This document shows positions 26,725 to 35,599 of a DNA stretch of 64,000 nt, piece after piece. A program made the position numbers and the translations under genes. A model generated the notes under the pieces. The model did no database searches, had not been told where the DNA came from, and worked only from the letters and a program-made list of their open reading frames with translations. The DNA is taken from NCBI GenBank assembly GCA_002238415.1, contig MPMI01000032.1:1-64000 (forward strand), written 5' to 3'. The stretch comes from Desulfurellaceae bacterium bin18. Its GTDB lineage: Bacteria > Desulfobacterota > Binatia > Bin18. The stretch's first letter is position 1; each line of letters starts with the position of its first letter.

Positions 26725-28186
26725 CTTGTCCCATCTGTTCGCCACTACGGCCCGCCGGGTATTGTGGCAGCGGAGCGCCAATACTCTCGGATTTTTTCTG
26801 CCCCTGGGGATTGCTGTTTTTTTCCTGGGGTATGGTCTGGTACTGGCATGTTCGCTGCCCATCTGGGTTTCTTTTCTTCCACCCGTCATCGTCTTCGGTG
26901 TGCTGCTGAACTCCCTCAGACAGGAAAAAAAGAGCTGCCAAGACGAGCGCATTGCTGGCCTGCTGGACGAGAAGACGGCTGGCCAAGAGCGTTTTCTCAC
27001 CCTGGCGACGCTTCCAGCTTCCTCAGACTTCTTAGCCCAGGTTCGGAACGAAGCCGCCAGGAAGGCCGCCTTCTTCGTTCCCGAGCGCGACCTGCCTTTC
27101 CAACTCGACAGGCGGGTTCCGATTGCGTGTGTCGGCGCAGTCCTGAGCGGCCTGCTCTTCTTGTTTTTGCCATCCGGCAGCGCGGCCCTCGCTCCAGGTG
27201 GCCTCTCACCTGTTGCGCCGACGCCAGAGACCCTGCGCCAGGATATTGAAGACATGGCCCGGCAGTTGGTCCGCTCACAGTCTTCTCCTGAAGAACAGCA
27301 AGCCGGAGCACAGCTCCTCGTGCTTGCTCAGGATCTCAGGAACCCAGCTCTGACCCCGCAGGAGAAGATACGCCTGATTGATGAGGCGCAAAAACGTATG
27401 AATCTGCCGCTGCCAGTGCCGCAGCTCCTTCCTCTTGATTTCAAGCTCTTTGGCAGCGACAGCACACAAGACGATAGTCCGGGCAACCAGGGTGACAGCC
27501 CACAGCCGGAGAATACGCCGCTGGCAAAGACAACTGAAAATCTGGAGCAACTCAAGCAGTCGCTGTCTGCGCAGAGGAATGAGTCGCAGCCGGGCGCGCA
27601 AAATACAAACCAGACGGATCAAGCAGACAATCAACCGTCACAAAAGCAGCAAAATACCCCCCAGGAATCCGGCGGTGGCATCAAATTTGACCAGCCCCAG
27701 TCTCAAGAACAAAAGGGGAAGCAACAGGCCCAGCAGAATACATCCGGTCAGCAGCAACAGGCTCCGCAACCGGGCCAACAACCGGACACTCGGCAGCCAC
27801 CTTCCGGAGTAGACCCACACAAAGCCGGACACGAGCAGCGCCGCCACGCCACGCAGCAGAGCAATGAGCAAAAACAGCCTCAGCAGGCCCAAGAGCAGTC
27901 AGGCGAGCAGTTCGGACAATCCGGTGGGCGGGGAAAAGGCGAGCGTTTTTACAAACCGGGCGAGCAGCCCGGCGGATTTCTGACTCAGGCTGCCCGCTAT
28001 GTCAAAGTTCGTATTCCGACCGGTATCAAGGCGGAACAGGACAGCCAGGAACTGACCGAAAATACCAGCCCGGCTGTCCCAACCACGCCGTATAGCAACG
28101 CCCCACTCGCCGACCGTCCGCCGGAGAAAAATACCCCTCAGCAGCGCATTCCCCTCGAATATCGAGCCATCTTACAGAAAGAGTAA
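26717..28186 (+). CDS. membrane protein with long Gln-rich region, MoxR-associated
   Basis: 489 aa from ATG 26717, overlapping the mltG stop by 8 bases. Two N-terminal hydrophobic spans (FFLPLGIAVFFLGYGLVLAC and VSFLPPVIVFGVLLNSL) and another near residue 150 are followed by a short helical segment (TLRQDIEDMARQLVRSQ) and a ~250-residue low-complexity tract rich in Gln, Pro and Ser. The next gene is a MoxR AAA ATPase; such pairs often act on cell-surface assembly, but no VWA or DUF58 gene is present. Its stop codon TAA is provided by a palindromic element. Confidence 0.7.
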   Translation: MDSLSHLFATTARRVLWQRSANTLGFFLPLGIAVFFLGYGLVLACSLPIWVSFLPPVIVFGVLLNSLRQEKKSCQDERIAGLLDEKTAGQERFLTLATLPASSDFLAQVRNEAARKAAFFVPERDLPFQLDRRVPIACVGAVLSGLLFLFLPSGSAALAPGGLSPVAPTPETLRQDIEDMARQLVRSQSSPEEQQAGAQLLVLAQDLRNPALTPQEKIRLIDEAQKRMNLPLPVPQLLPLDFKLFGSDSTQDDSPGNQGDSPQPENTPLAKTTENLEQLKQSLSAQRNESQPGAQNTNQTDQADNQPSQKQQNTPQESGGGIKFDQPQSQEQKGKQQAQQNTSGQQQQAPQPGQQPDTRQPPSGVDPHKAGHEQRRHATQQSNEQKQPQQAQEQSGEQFGQSGGRGKGERFYKPGEQPGGFLTQAARYVKVRIPTGIKAEQDSQELTENTSPAVPTTPYSNAPLADRPPEKNTPQQRIPLEYRAILQKE

Positions 28187-28231
28187 GCGTGCCCTCCACG
28201 TCATACATAGCTGTTGGTACGCTTACTTTTT
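28178..28231. repeat. palindromic element, copy 3 (supplies a stop codon)
   Basis: Arms AAAGAGTAAGCGTGCC and GGTACGCTTACTTTTT pair at 14 of 16 positions. The first arm encodes Lys-Glu-stop (AAA GAG TAA) and so forms the end of the preceding Gln-rich membrane protein. The core read on the minus strand (AGCTATGTATGACGTGGAGG) matches the family core of copies 2 and 4. Confidence 0.8.
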
Positions 28232-28240
28232 AGGAGCAGC

Positions 28241-29275
28241 ATGCCAGCCTCGCCATCACCTTTATCCTCAGAGCTATTATCCCCGGAACAGCGGGTTGAA
28301 CGCTTTCGACACATCTTTGCGACCATCGAAGAAGAGGTCGGTCAGGTGATCGTTGGCCAGCGGAGTATCCTGCGGAAGATCTTAACCGCCTTTTTTGCCG
28401 GTGGGCATGTCCTTATTGAAAGTGTGCCGGGTCTGGGCAAGACGCTGATGGCCAAGTCGCTCAGCCAGGTCCTGGCGCTAAGCGCCAAGCGGATTCAATT
28501 TACGCCAGACCTCATGCCGTCTGATATCGTTGGAACTCAAGTCCTGTCTGAAGGCGCTGACGGCAGACGCTATTTTGAATTCAAGCCCGGCCCGGTCTTT
28601 GCCAACATCGTTCTGGCGGATGAAATTAATCGCGCCACGCCCAAAACCCAGTCGGCTGTTCTTGAAGCAATGGAGGAGGGGCAGGTTACCGTTTTTGGGG
28701 AGACGCATATCCTCACGCCACCTTTTCTTGTGGCGGCGACCCAGAACCCGGTTGAGATTGAGGGGACCTACCCGCTCCCCGAAGCGCAACTGGACCGTTT
28801 TCTGCTCAAGCTGATTATCGAATCGCCCAGCGCGGCTGAGGTGGCCGAAATTGTAGAGCGCACCACACAAGAGACGCAGTACCGCATCAATCCCGTCCTC
28901 TCGGCAGACACGGCTCCGGCAGTCATCGCCGAGATGCAGAATCTGGTCCGCGCGGTCCTGTTGGCTCCTCCGCTGAGTTTGTATATTGCCCGGCTTATAG
29001 AGGCAGCCACACCCAGCAACCCGAATTCTCCGGTGCCTGAGGTCACCCGCTATCTCCGCTACGGCCCCAGCCCGCGTGGGGCTCAGGCGCTCACCCTAGG
29101 GGCCAAGGTCAACGCCCTGCTTGACGGGCGGGTACATGTCAGTTTTGAGGACATCACCGATGTTGCGCTGTCGGCCCTGCGGCACCGCTGCCTGCTGAAC
29201 TTTCAGGCTGAGGCAGAGGGCATTAGCGCCGATCAGATTATCGAACTGTTACTGAAACAGGTCCCCAAGAAATAA
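28241..29275 (+). CDS. MoxR-family AAA+ ATPase
   Basis: 344 aa from ATG 28241, which has TAGGAGCAGC just before it. Walker A is VPGLGKTLMAKS, Walker B is IVLADEINRATPK, and sensor/arginine motifs TQNPVEIEGTYPLPEAQLDRF are canonical. MoxR proteins act as chaperone-like ATPases in assembling or activating membrane or metal-containing complexes. Its partner is most likely the Gln-rich membrane protein upstream. Confidence 0.93.
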   Translation: MPASPSPLSSELLSPEQRVERFRHIFATIEEEVGQVIVGQRSILRKILTAFFAGGHVLIESVPGLGKTLMAKSLSQVLALSAKRIQFTPDLMPSDIVGTQVLSEGADGRRYFEFKPGPVFANIVLADEINRATPKTQSAVLEAMEEGQVTVFGETHILTPPFLVAATQNPVEIEGTYPLPEAQLDRFLLKLIIESPSAAEVAEIVERTTQETQYRINPVLSADTAPAVIAEMQNLVRAVLLAPPLSLYIARLIEAATPSNPNSPVPEVTRYLRYGPSPRGAQALTLGAKVNALLDGRVHVSFEDITDVALSALRHRCLLNFQAEAEGISADQIIELLLKQVPKK

Positions 29276-29352
29276 ATAAGGTCTTGTCCACAGCATTCCT
29301 GATTGTATTTCACTTCTCCTGCCCCTCGCAGAGAGGCAAGGGTCATGGCAAG

Positions 29353-30021
29353 ATGAGGACTATGAATCTTATCCACACGGCTTTTGAGCCCGAGGGCGCA
29401 GGCCCACATCCAACCATTCTCGCCCTGCACGGCTGGGGTGCTAACGCACTCGACCTCCTGGGCTTGGCTCCTCATCTGTGTCGAGGCCGGTTTCTCGTCC
29501 TCTGCCCGCAGGGCCCGCTTCAGGTCCCTATCGGTCCGAACATGGTTGGTCACGGCTGGTTTCCGCTGACGAGTGGTGGGCCAATCGATGTCCAGGCGGT
29601 TCTCTCTGCGCGCGAGACCGTTCGCACCTTTCTTGACGAAGCACTGCAGCGCTACCCTGTTGATTCCAAGAAACTATGCGTGCTGGGTTTTAGTCAGGGC
29701 GGGGTCATGGGTTATAGCCTGGCCCTGGGCGAGCCCGAACGCTTTACCGGATTAGCGGCCCTCAGTTCGTGGCTGCCGAAAGACATGCTGACCGCATTAC
29801 CGGACGTGCCGGCAACCGAGCAACTGCCCGTGCTGGTCCAGCACGGCAGTAAGGACGAACTGATTGACGTAGGCCGCGCCCGTCAGTCCGTCGAAATCCT
29901 GCGGGATGTCAAAGCACCCGTGACCTACCGGGAGTATGATATGGGTCACGAAATCAATGCTCGCAGTCTGACCGATCTGTCGAACTGGCTCCAGGAAAAG
30001 GTAGTGTCGCCGAAAGAGTAA
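29353..30021 (+). CDS. phospholipase/carboxylesterase family hydrolase
   Basis: About 222 aa from ATG 29353 (ATG 29362 with GAGGA just before it is an alternative). The fold is alpha/beta hydrolase with the nucleophile elbow LGFSQGGVMG, the Asp in HGSKDELIDV and the His in DMGHEIN, as in YpfH/esterase D-like small esterases. The last codons, Lys-Glu-stop, come from a palindromic element that overlaps the gene end. Confidence 0.87.
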   Translation: MRTMNLIHTAFEPEGAGPHPTILALHGWGANALDLLGLAPHLCRGRFLVLCPQGPLQVPIGPNMVGHGWFPLTSGGPIDVQAVLSARETVRTFLDEALQRYPVDSKKLCVLGFSQGGVMGYSLALGEPERFTGLAALSSWLPKDMLTALPDVPATEQLPVLVQHGSKDELIDVGRARQSVEILRDVKAPVTYREYDMGHEINARSLTDLSNWLQEKVVSPKE

Positions 30022-30064
30022 ACGTGCCCAGCTTTGTATGGTTTGGAGGGCACATTTACTCTTT
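30013..30064. repeat. palindromic element, copy 4 (supplies a stop codon)
   Basis: Arms AAAGAGTAAACGTGCC and GGCACATTTACTCTTT match at 15 of 16 positions. As in copy 3, the first arm gives Lys-Glu-stop and ends the upstream esterase gene. The core CAGCTTTGTATGGTTTGGAG matches copy 2 closely. Confidence 0.85.
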
Positions 30065-30100
30065 TCACTCTGGCGTCCTGAATCCGTTCCACCGGTACAG

Positions 30101-31000
30101 CTATCCCGCCGACTTGGACTGAAACAGAAACTCCGTGGTCACCCGTAAGAAGTGCTCCAGTTGGTCATGGTGCACCCAGTGGCCGGCCTTCGGGATCGTC
30201 ATCAGAGAGGGATTGTGAAATGCTTTTGCACGTTCGCTGTCTTTCTCCAAATCAACCGCCCATGATTCGCTGCCTCGCATCAAGAGCAGCGGGCAGGTAA
30301 TACGTCCCCAGATTTCTTGGGCATCCGCCATATTGAAGCGATACGGTGAGCGGGCGCGGACATAGTTGTCAAACTTCCAGGTATAGGTTCCGTCCTCATT
30401 GCGGTGGGTTCCATACAGGGTCAGATGATGGGCCTGCTCCGGGCTGAGATGGGGGTTGGCTTCACGCATACGTTCGACCGCCTCTTCCAGCGTCTTGTAG
30501 CGCTTCGGCAGACGACCGGCGAACCCACGCATTTCATCGACCCAGTGTTGCATCCGCTCAAATGCGCTCTTCGGCTGCTCTTTGAGCATCTGAGGAGGGG
30601 GTCCCCAGCCCTCAATGGATACGACCTTCTGCACCTTTTCGGGATACACACCGGCATACTGGAGCACGATGCCACCGCCGAGAGAATGTCCGATCAGAGT
30701 GACCGGAAACGAATTGAGCTGTGCCAGCAACTGCGCAATATCGACGACGTGGTCAATCATCGAATACTCACTGCCGCGAGCCCACTCCGAGTCGCCGTGG
30801 CCGCGTAAATCCGGGGCAACAATGTGATAGTCCTCGCGCAGCGCCTGAGCGACCCAGTCCCAATTCCGACAATGATCCCGTCCGCCATGAATCAGGACGA
30901 GCACGGGTTTGTCAGGGTTACCCCAGTCAACATAGTGCAGCTTGAGGCGCTGCGAGTAGAAATAGTGCGAGGTCGGTCCGAGAATGTGTTGTCCTGCCAT
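30101..31000 (-). CDS. alpha/beta hydrolase
   Basis: About 299 aa from ATG 31000, which has AAAAGGACGC in front. Contains VLIHGGRDHCRNWD, the nucleophile elbow LIGHSLGGGIVLQY and the catalytic His in PKAGHWVHHDQ. Similar in design to epoxide hydrolases and aromatic ring-cleavage hydrolases. Substrate unknown; convergent with the esterase upstream and next to an enoyl-CoA hydratase. Confidence 0.87.
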   Translation of the reverse strand: MAGQHILGPTSHYFYSQRLKLHYVDWGNPDKPVLVLIHGGRDHCRNWDWVAQALREDYHIVAPDLRGHGDSEWARGSEYSMIDHVVDIAQLLAQLNSFPVTLIGHSLGGGIVLQYAGVYPEKVQKVVSIEGWGPPPQMLKEQPKSAFERMQHWVDEMRGFAGRLPKRYKTLEEAVERMREANPHLSPEQAHHLTLYGTHRNEDGTYTWKFDNYVRARSPYRFNMADAQEIWGRITCPLLLMRGSESWAVDLEKDSERAKAFHNPSLMTIPKAGHWVHHDQLEHFLRVTTEFLFQSKSAG

Positions 31001-31259
31001 GAGCGTCCTTTTCGTAGGGGAAGACTTGAGACCATGTTCGGGTAGACAGTACATAGTCAAGCCGCACTAATCCACCATGCAGATTTGGTCAGCATAGTTC
31101 ATCGCCAGGACCGCATCAAATTCCATACGCTCTCCCATGCCATGAGAGTCTGGAGGAGAACACGGTACGGGAACGCTACCGGGAGCGACCGGATAGTGCT
31201 ATATCCGATGGGCAACGACAGCCCTGCTGTGAGAGTAGGGCTGATAAAATAAAAGGAGC

Positions 31260-32048
31260 ATGCCGATGGAGACACGCTATGGAGATGTTGAAATAAGCCT
31301 GGCCGATCATGTGGCAACCGCCGAGATTCAACGACCGCCAAACAATTTCTTTGATACGGCCCTCATTCAGTCCCTGGCCGATGCGTTTGAAGCTCTGGAT
31401 GAAGAAATGGATTGTCGGGCTATCGTCCTCGCCGCAGACGGTAAACATTTTTGTGCCGGGGCAAATTTTCATAGTGGCCAGGCGGAGCGTGATCTGCGCG
31501 ATGTTGAAACCGGCAATCCACTCTACGCCCAAGCCGTGCGGCTGTTTTCTTGCAAAAAGCCGGTTGTCGGCGCGATCCAGGGAGCGGCTATTGGGGGCGG
31601 CTTTGGCCTTGCGCTGGTGCCGGATTTCCGTGTGCTGTGCCCGGAAACGCGCTTTGCGGCAAACTTTGTCAAACTCGGCTTTCATCCAGGCTTTGGCCTG
31701 ACCTATACCTTACCCCGTCTGATCGGCGATCCGCGCGCAAACCTGATCTTTCAAACCGGCAGGAGGGTCGGTGGCGAGGAGGCCCATAGCTGGGGTCTGG
31801 GCGAGGTTCTGACCACAAAGGACAACGTCCGCTCTGCGGCACTGGAACTCGCCAAGGAAATCGCCGAGAACGCGCCGCTAGCCGTGCAGTCCGTGCGGGC
31901 AACCATGCGGGACGGCATTGCAGCCGCGGTCAAAGCGGCAACGGATCACGAGTTTCGAGAGCAACACCGCCTCCAGCAAACGGAAGACCATAAAGAGGGC
32001 ATCAAAGCCGTGGCTGAGCGGCGGCCCGGCAATTTTGTGGGACGGTAG
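31260..32048 (+). CDS. enoyl-CoA hydratase/isomerase family protein
   Basis: 262 aa crotonase. The oxyanion-hole motifs are HFCAGANFH and GAAIGGGFGLALVPDFRV, and the segment FAANFVKLGFHPGFGLTYTLPRLIG is typical, but the usual catalytic Glu pair is not obvious (the position after KLGF is His), so the reaction may differ from plain hydration. Ribosome site AAAAGGAGC before the ATG. Likely part of fatty or branched acyl-CoA breakdown with the carboxylase and ETF genes nearby. Confidence 0.88.
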   Translation: MPMETRYGDVEISLADHVATAEIQRPPNNFFDTALIQSLADAFEALDEEMDCRAIVLAADGKHFCAGANFHSGQAERDLRDVETGNPLYAQAVRLFSCKKPVVGAIQGAAIGGGFGLALVPDFRVLCPETRFAANFVKLGFHPGFGLTYTLPRLIGDPRANLIFQTGRRVGGEEAHSWGLGEVLTTKDNVRSAALELAKEIAENAPLAVQSVRATMRDGIAAAVKAATDHEFREQHRLQQTEDHKEGIKAVAERRPGNFVGR

Positions 32049-32188
32049 CCTCAAATCGGGGCAGAATGGGCGTAGGCCCTGAGGGCGGCCAGCTTCAAGC
32101 TGTGATACGGAGCGCGCCTTCGGGATGGGTCACGGAGAGCGGCGTATAAGCGACCAGTACACACAGGGCGGGCCGTAGCCCGCGCTCA

Positions 32189-35100
32189 TCACCACGTATC
32201 AATACACGGCCGTTTTTTCTCTGTCCGTGGGGCGGGCGGAGGCGAGGAGCGCAGGGCGGCCATAATCCAGCGCCGGGACTCGGCGGGATCAATCACGTCA
32301 TCAATCTCGAAATAGGTTGCGGTGCTGAGCGCTTTGCCGCTTTCGTACATCCTGGCGACGAGCTGTTCGTAGAGTTCTTTGCGCTTATGCGGGTCCGTCT
32401 CCGCCTCCAACTCTTTGCGGTAGCCCAGCTTTACCGCGCCCTCCAGCCCCATGCCACCAAACTCGCCCGTTGGCCAGGACACCGCAAAAGCCGGGGCCTT
32501 GAAGCTCCCCCCGGCCATTCCTTGTGCGCCGAGTCCGTACGACTTCCGCAACACGATGGTGAAGAACGGCACGGTCAGGCTTGCGCCGGTCACAAACATG
32601 CGACAGCAGTGACGCACCAGAGCGGCCTTTTCGTACTCGGGGCCAACCATATTGCCCGGTGTGTCACACAGCATGAGAATGGGAATGTCAAACGCATCAC
32701 ATAACTGCATGAACCGCGTAGCTTTGTCCGCCGCGTCAGAGTCAATGGCTCCACCCAGATGTTTAGGATTGTTGGCAATCACACCAACCGGGCGGCCTTC
32801 AATCCGCACAAAGGACGTCACCATACCGATACCAAAGTGCTTGCGGATTTCCAGCACGGAACCGGTGTCGGCCAGGGTGTCGATCACATCGCGGACCTCA
32901 TACACGCGCAAGCGATTCTCCGGCACGATATAACGCAACAGGCGTTGGTCGGCACATTCCCACTCAGCGATGGGTCCCTGAAAATAGGACAGATATTGCT
33001 TCGCCACCCGGACCGCTTCGGCTTCGTCTGTGACCGGAATATCCACCACGCCATTCGGTACCTGTTCTTCCATCGGCCCAACCTCTTCCGGTCGGAAGAC
33101 CCCCAGTCCACCCCCCTCAATCATGGCCGGGCCACCCATGCCGATATTCGATCCTGCGGTCGCAATAATCACATCACAGCAGCCCAGAATCACTGCGTTG
33201 CCGGCAAAACACCGGCCCGAGGTAATGCCGACCAGGGGTACCATGCCGCTGAGCTTGCCCCACAGGTAAAAGGCCGGGACGTCCAACCCGGATGGACTCG
33301 ACCAATCGGTATCGCCCGGACGACCACCACCGCCTTCGGCAAAGAAAACCACCGGCAGCTTCCAGCGCTCGGCCAACTCGAACATGCGGTCTTTTTTATA
33401 GTGATTCTTAAATCCCTGCGTCCCGGCCAGCACGGTGTAATCGTAGGAGATGACAATGCACTGGGCCGCTTTTTCGTCAAACAGCTCGCCATTGACCCGG
33501 CCGACCCCGGCGATCATGCCGTCCGCCGGGGTGCGTCGCACTAAATCGTCCAACGAGCGCCGCTGCCGTTGGGCCGCAATGACCATGGGCCCGTACTCGA
33601 CATAGCTGTCGGGATCACAGATATCGTATACGTTCTCACGTGCGGTGCGTTGGCCGGTCTTGCGCCGTCGTGCAACCGCCTCGGGCCGGGCAGCGTCCAT
33701 GCCGAGTTCATGCCGCTCAACGATCTCAGACAGGTCCGGGCGGATATAGTCGAGGTCCAGCGCGGTCGCTTGTTCGACTGCCGCCGCCTCCACCTCGGTC
33801 TCTTCGATAAAGGCAAGCGGGTGGCCTTCAAAAACCGCGTCTCCCTGACCGACGGTCAGTTGGCGGATAATACCGCTCGTTTCCGCCGAGATCACGTGTT
33901 CCATTTTCATGGATTCCATGATGAGGAGTTGCTGGCCGACGTGCACCTCGTCGCCTTCACTGACGTCCAGACTGACAATAGTCCCCTGGAGGGGAGCCGG
34001 GACGGGGACGGTCCCGTCAGGACCGCTTACCTCGACGGCTGGTGCTTGTCCGACCGGAGCCGTGGCCACAGCAGATGTCGGGCCCGCAGACTTGCCGTGC
34101 TCAAGCACGGCCAAAGGATCAACGCTATCCACCTTCACCCCAGCCAACGTTGGGGTTTCTGACTGAGCCCGGTCGGCATGGAAAAAGAAGCGCTGATGCT
34201 GATCCGCCTGAACCAACTCCGCGCCATGGTCTTCGACAAAACGGGTATAGATCTGGTTCTTTACAAAGGCTGGGTGCCGCAAGAGGCTCTGCAAGAAGGG
34301 GATGTTGGTTGCAACGCCTTCGATTTTGAATTCACACAGGGCACGATAGGTCCTGGTCACAACGTCGGAAAAATCCGACGAGGGAGAAGAACCGATCAAT
34401 TTGGCCAGCAGGGAGTCGAAACTCGGACTGGTAGTATAACCGACATAGCCGAAGGTATCCGTTCGCAGACCGGGACCCGACGGCACTTCAAACGCGGATA
34501 AGGTCCCACCCGAGGGGCGCGGCGTGCCGTCGGAGGCTATGGTCTCCATATTGATACGGACCTGCATGGCAAAGCCGCGTGGCTCGGGAATACGCTCCTG
34601 CGTGAGTCTCAGGTCAGCCAGCGAGTTGCCACCGGCCAGGCGTAGCTGCGCCTTGACCAGGTCCACGCCCGTCACTTCTTCGGTGACGGTATGCTCGACT
34701 TGCAGCCGCGCATTGGCTTCAATAAAGGCAAATGTCGCGTTATCGCGGCCCTGTTCCGCATCAACCAGAAACTCGAACGTGCCCAGGCTGGCGTAGTGCA
34801 CCTCTCGGGCGAGTCGGACCGCGGCGCTGCTCAGGCGCTCTCTGAGTCCGGACGACAGCCCAGGCGACGGGGCGATTTCCACCAGCTTCTGGTTGCGGCG
34901 CTGGATGCTGCACTCCCGCTCGCCAAGCTGGCTGACCGCGCCCGACCCGTCACCAACGACCTGGACCTCAATATGCCGCGCCTGGGGAATGAGTTGCTCG
35001 ATATACACGTCGCCATTGCCAAACGCTGCGGTTGCCTCGGACTGACACCGGGCGTAGGCCGCCTCAATATCATCGACCGCCGACACCGCGCGCATACCGC

Positions 35101-35599
35101 GGCCGCCACCACCGGCCAGGGCTTTAATCATTACGGCTCCGCCGGCACCCAGGGATGCCAGGAAGGCTTTCGCCTCGTCCACACTCGTCGGACCGGACGT
35201 CCCAGGCAGGATCGGCACGTCGCATCTTTCAGCCAGCGATCGGGCCTGCCCTTTGTCACCGAACAGCGCCAGCGTTTCTGCTCGGGGTCCGACAAAAGTC
35301 AGCCCGGCCTCGGCACAGCGTCCGGCGAATTCCGCGTTTTCGCTCAGGAACCCATAGCCGGGATGAATCGCGTCGCAGCCGGCTTGGGCGGCCAGCGCAA
35401 GGATCTGCTCGATATCGAGGTAGGCCGCGGCCCCTCGGCCTTGGAGCGGCAGCGCGTCGTCCATCTTTTGGGTATGGAGCGACTGTGCATCGTCTTCAGA
35501 GAAAATGGCAACGGTCCGCAGACCGAGTTCGGCCGCCGCGCGGGCGATACGGATAGCGATTTCCCCTCGATTGGCGATCAAAAGACTCGTCAGACTCAT
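32189..35599 (-). CDS. single-chain acyl-CoA carboxylase (biotin carboxylase + BCCP + carboxyltransferase)
   Basis: 1136 aa. Residues ~1-450 are an ATP-grasp biotin carboxylase (LLIANRGEIAIRIARAA; AGGGGRGMRAV). A biotinyl domain with IMESMKMEHVI places the biotin Lys near residue 565. Residues ~640-1110 are both halves of the carboxyltransferase (ARENVYDICDPDSY; GKLSGMVPLVGITSGRCFAGNA; GSFKAPAFAVSWPTGEFGGMG). All three activities sit in one chain, as in the long-chain acyl-CoA carboxylases. Adds CO2 to acetyl-, propionyl- or longer acyl-CoA. Its ATG at 35599 overlaps the stop of the upstream ATPase gene (ATGA), coupling it to a cassette of different origin. Confidence 0.92.
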   Translation of the reverse strand: MSLTSLLIANRGEIAIRIARAAAELGLRTVAIFSEDDAQSLHTQKMDDALPLQGRGAAAYLDIEQILALAAQAGCDAIHPGYGFLSENAEFAGRCAEAGLTFVGPRAETLALFGDKGQARSLAERCDVPILPGTSGPTSVDEAKAFLASLGAGGAVMIKALAGGGGRGMRAVSAVDDIEAAYARCQSEATAAFGNGDVYIEQLIPQARHIEVQVVGDGSGAVSQLGERECSIQRRNQKLVEIAPSPGLSSGLRERLSSAAVRLAREVHYASLGTFEFLVDAEQGRDNATFAFIEANARLQVEHTVTEEVTGVDLVKAQLRLAGGNSLADLRLTQERIPEPRGFAMQVRINMETIASDGTPRPSGGTLSAFEVPSGPGLRTDTFGYVGYTTSPSFDSLLAKLIGSSPSSDFSDVVTRTYRALCEFKIEGVATNIPFLQSLLRHPAFVKNQIYTRFVEDHGAELVQADQHQRFFFHADRAQSETPTLAGVKVDSVDPLAVLEHGKSAGPTSAVATAPVGQAPAVEVSGPDGTVPVPAPLQGTIVSLDVSEGDEVHVGQQLLIMESMKMEHVISAETSGIIRQLTVGQGDAVFEGHPLAFIEETEVEAAAVEQATALDLDYIRPDLSEIVERHELGMDAARPEAVARRRKTGQRTARENVYDICDPDSYVEYGPMVIAAQRQRRSLDDLVRRTPADGMIAGVGRVNGELFDEKAAQCIVISYDYTVLAGTQGFKNHYKKDRMFELAERWKLPVVFFAEGGGGRPGDTDWSSPSGLDVPAFYLWGKLSGMVPLVGITSGRCFAGNAVILGCCDVIIATAGSNIGMGGPAMIEGGGLGVFRPEEVGPMEEQVPNGVVDIPVTDEAEAVRVAKQYLSYFQGPIAEWECADQRLLRYIVPENRLRVYEVRDVIDTLADTGSVLEIRKHFGIGMVTSFVRIEGRPVGVIANNPKHLGGAIDSDAADKATRFMQLCDAFDIPILMLCDTPGNMVGPEYEKAALVRHCCRMFVTGASLTVPFFTIVLRKSYGLGAQGMAGGSFKAPAFAVSWPTGEFGGMGLEGAVKLGYRKELEAETDPHKRKELYEQLVARMYESGKALSTATYFEIDDVIDPAESRRWIMAALRSSPPPAPRTEKKRPCIDTW

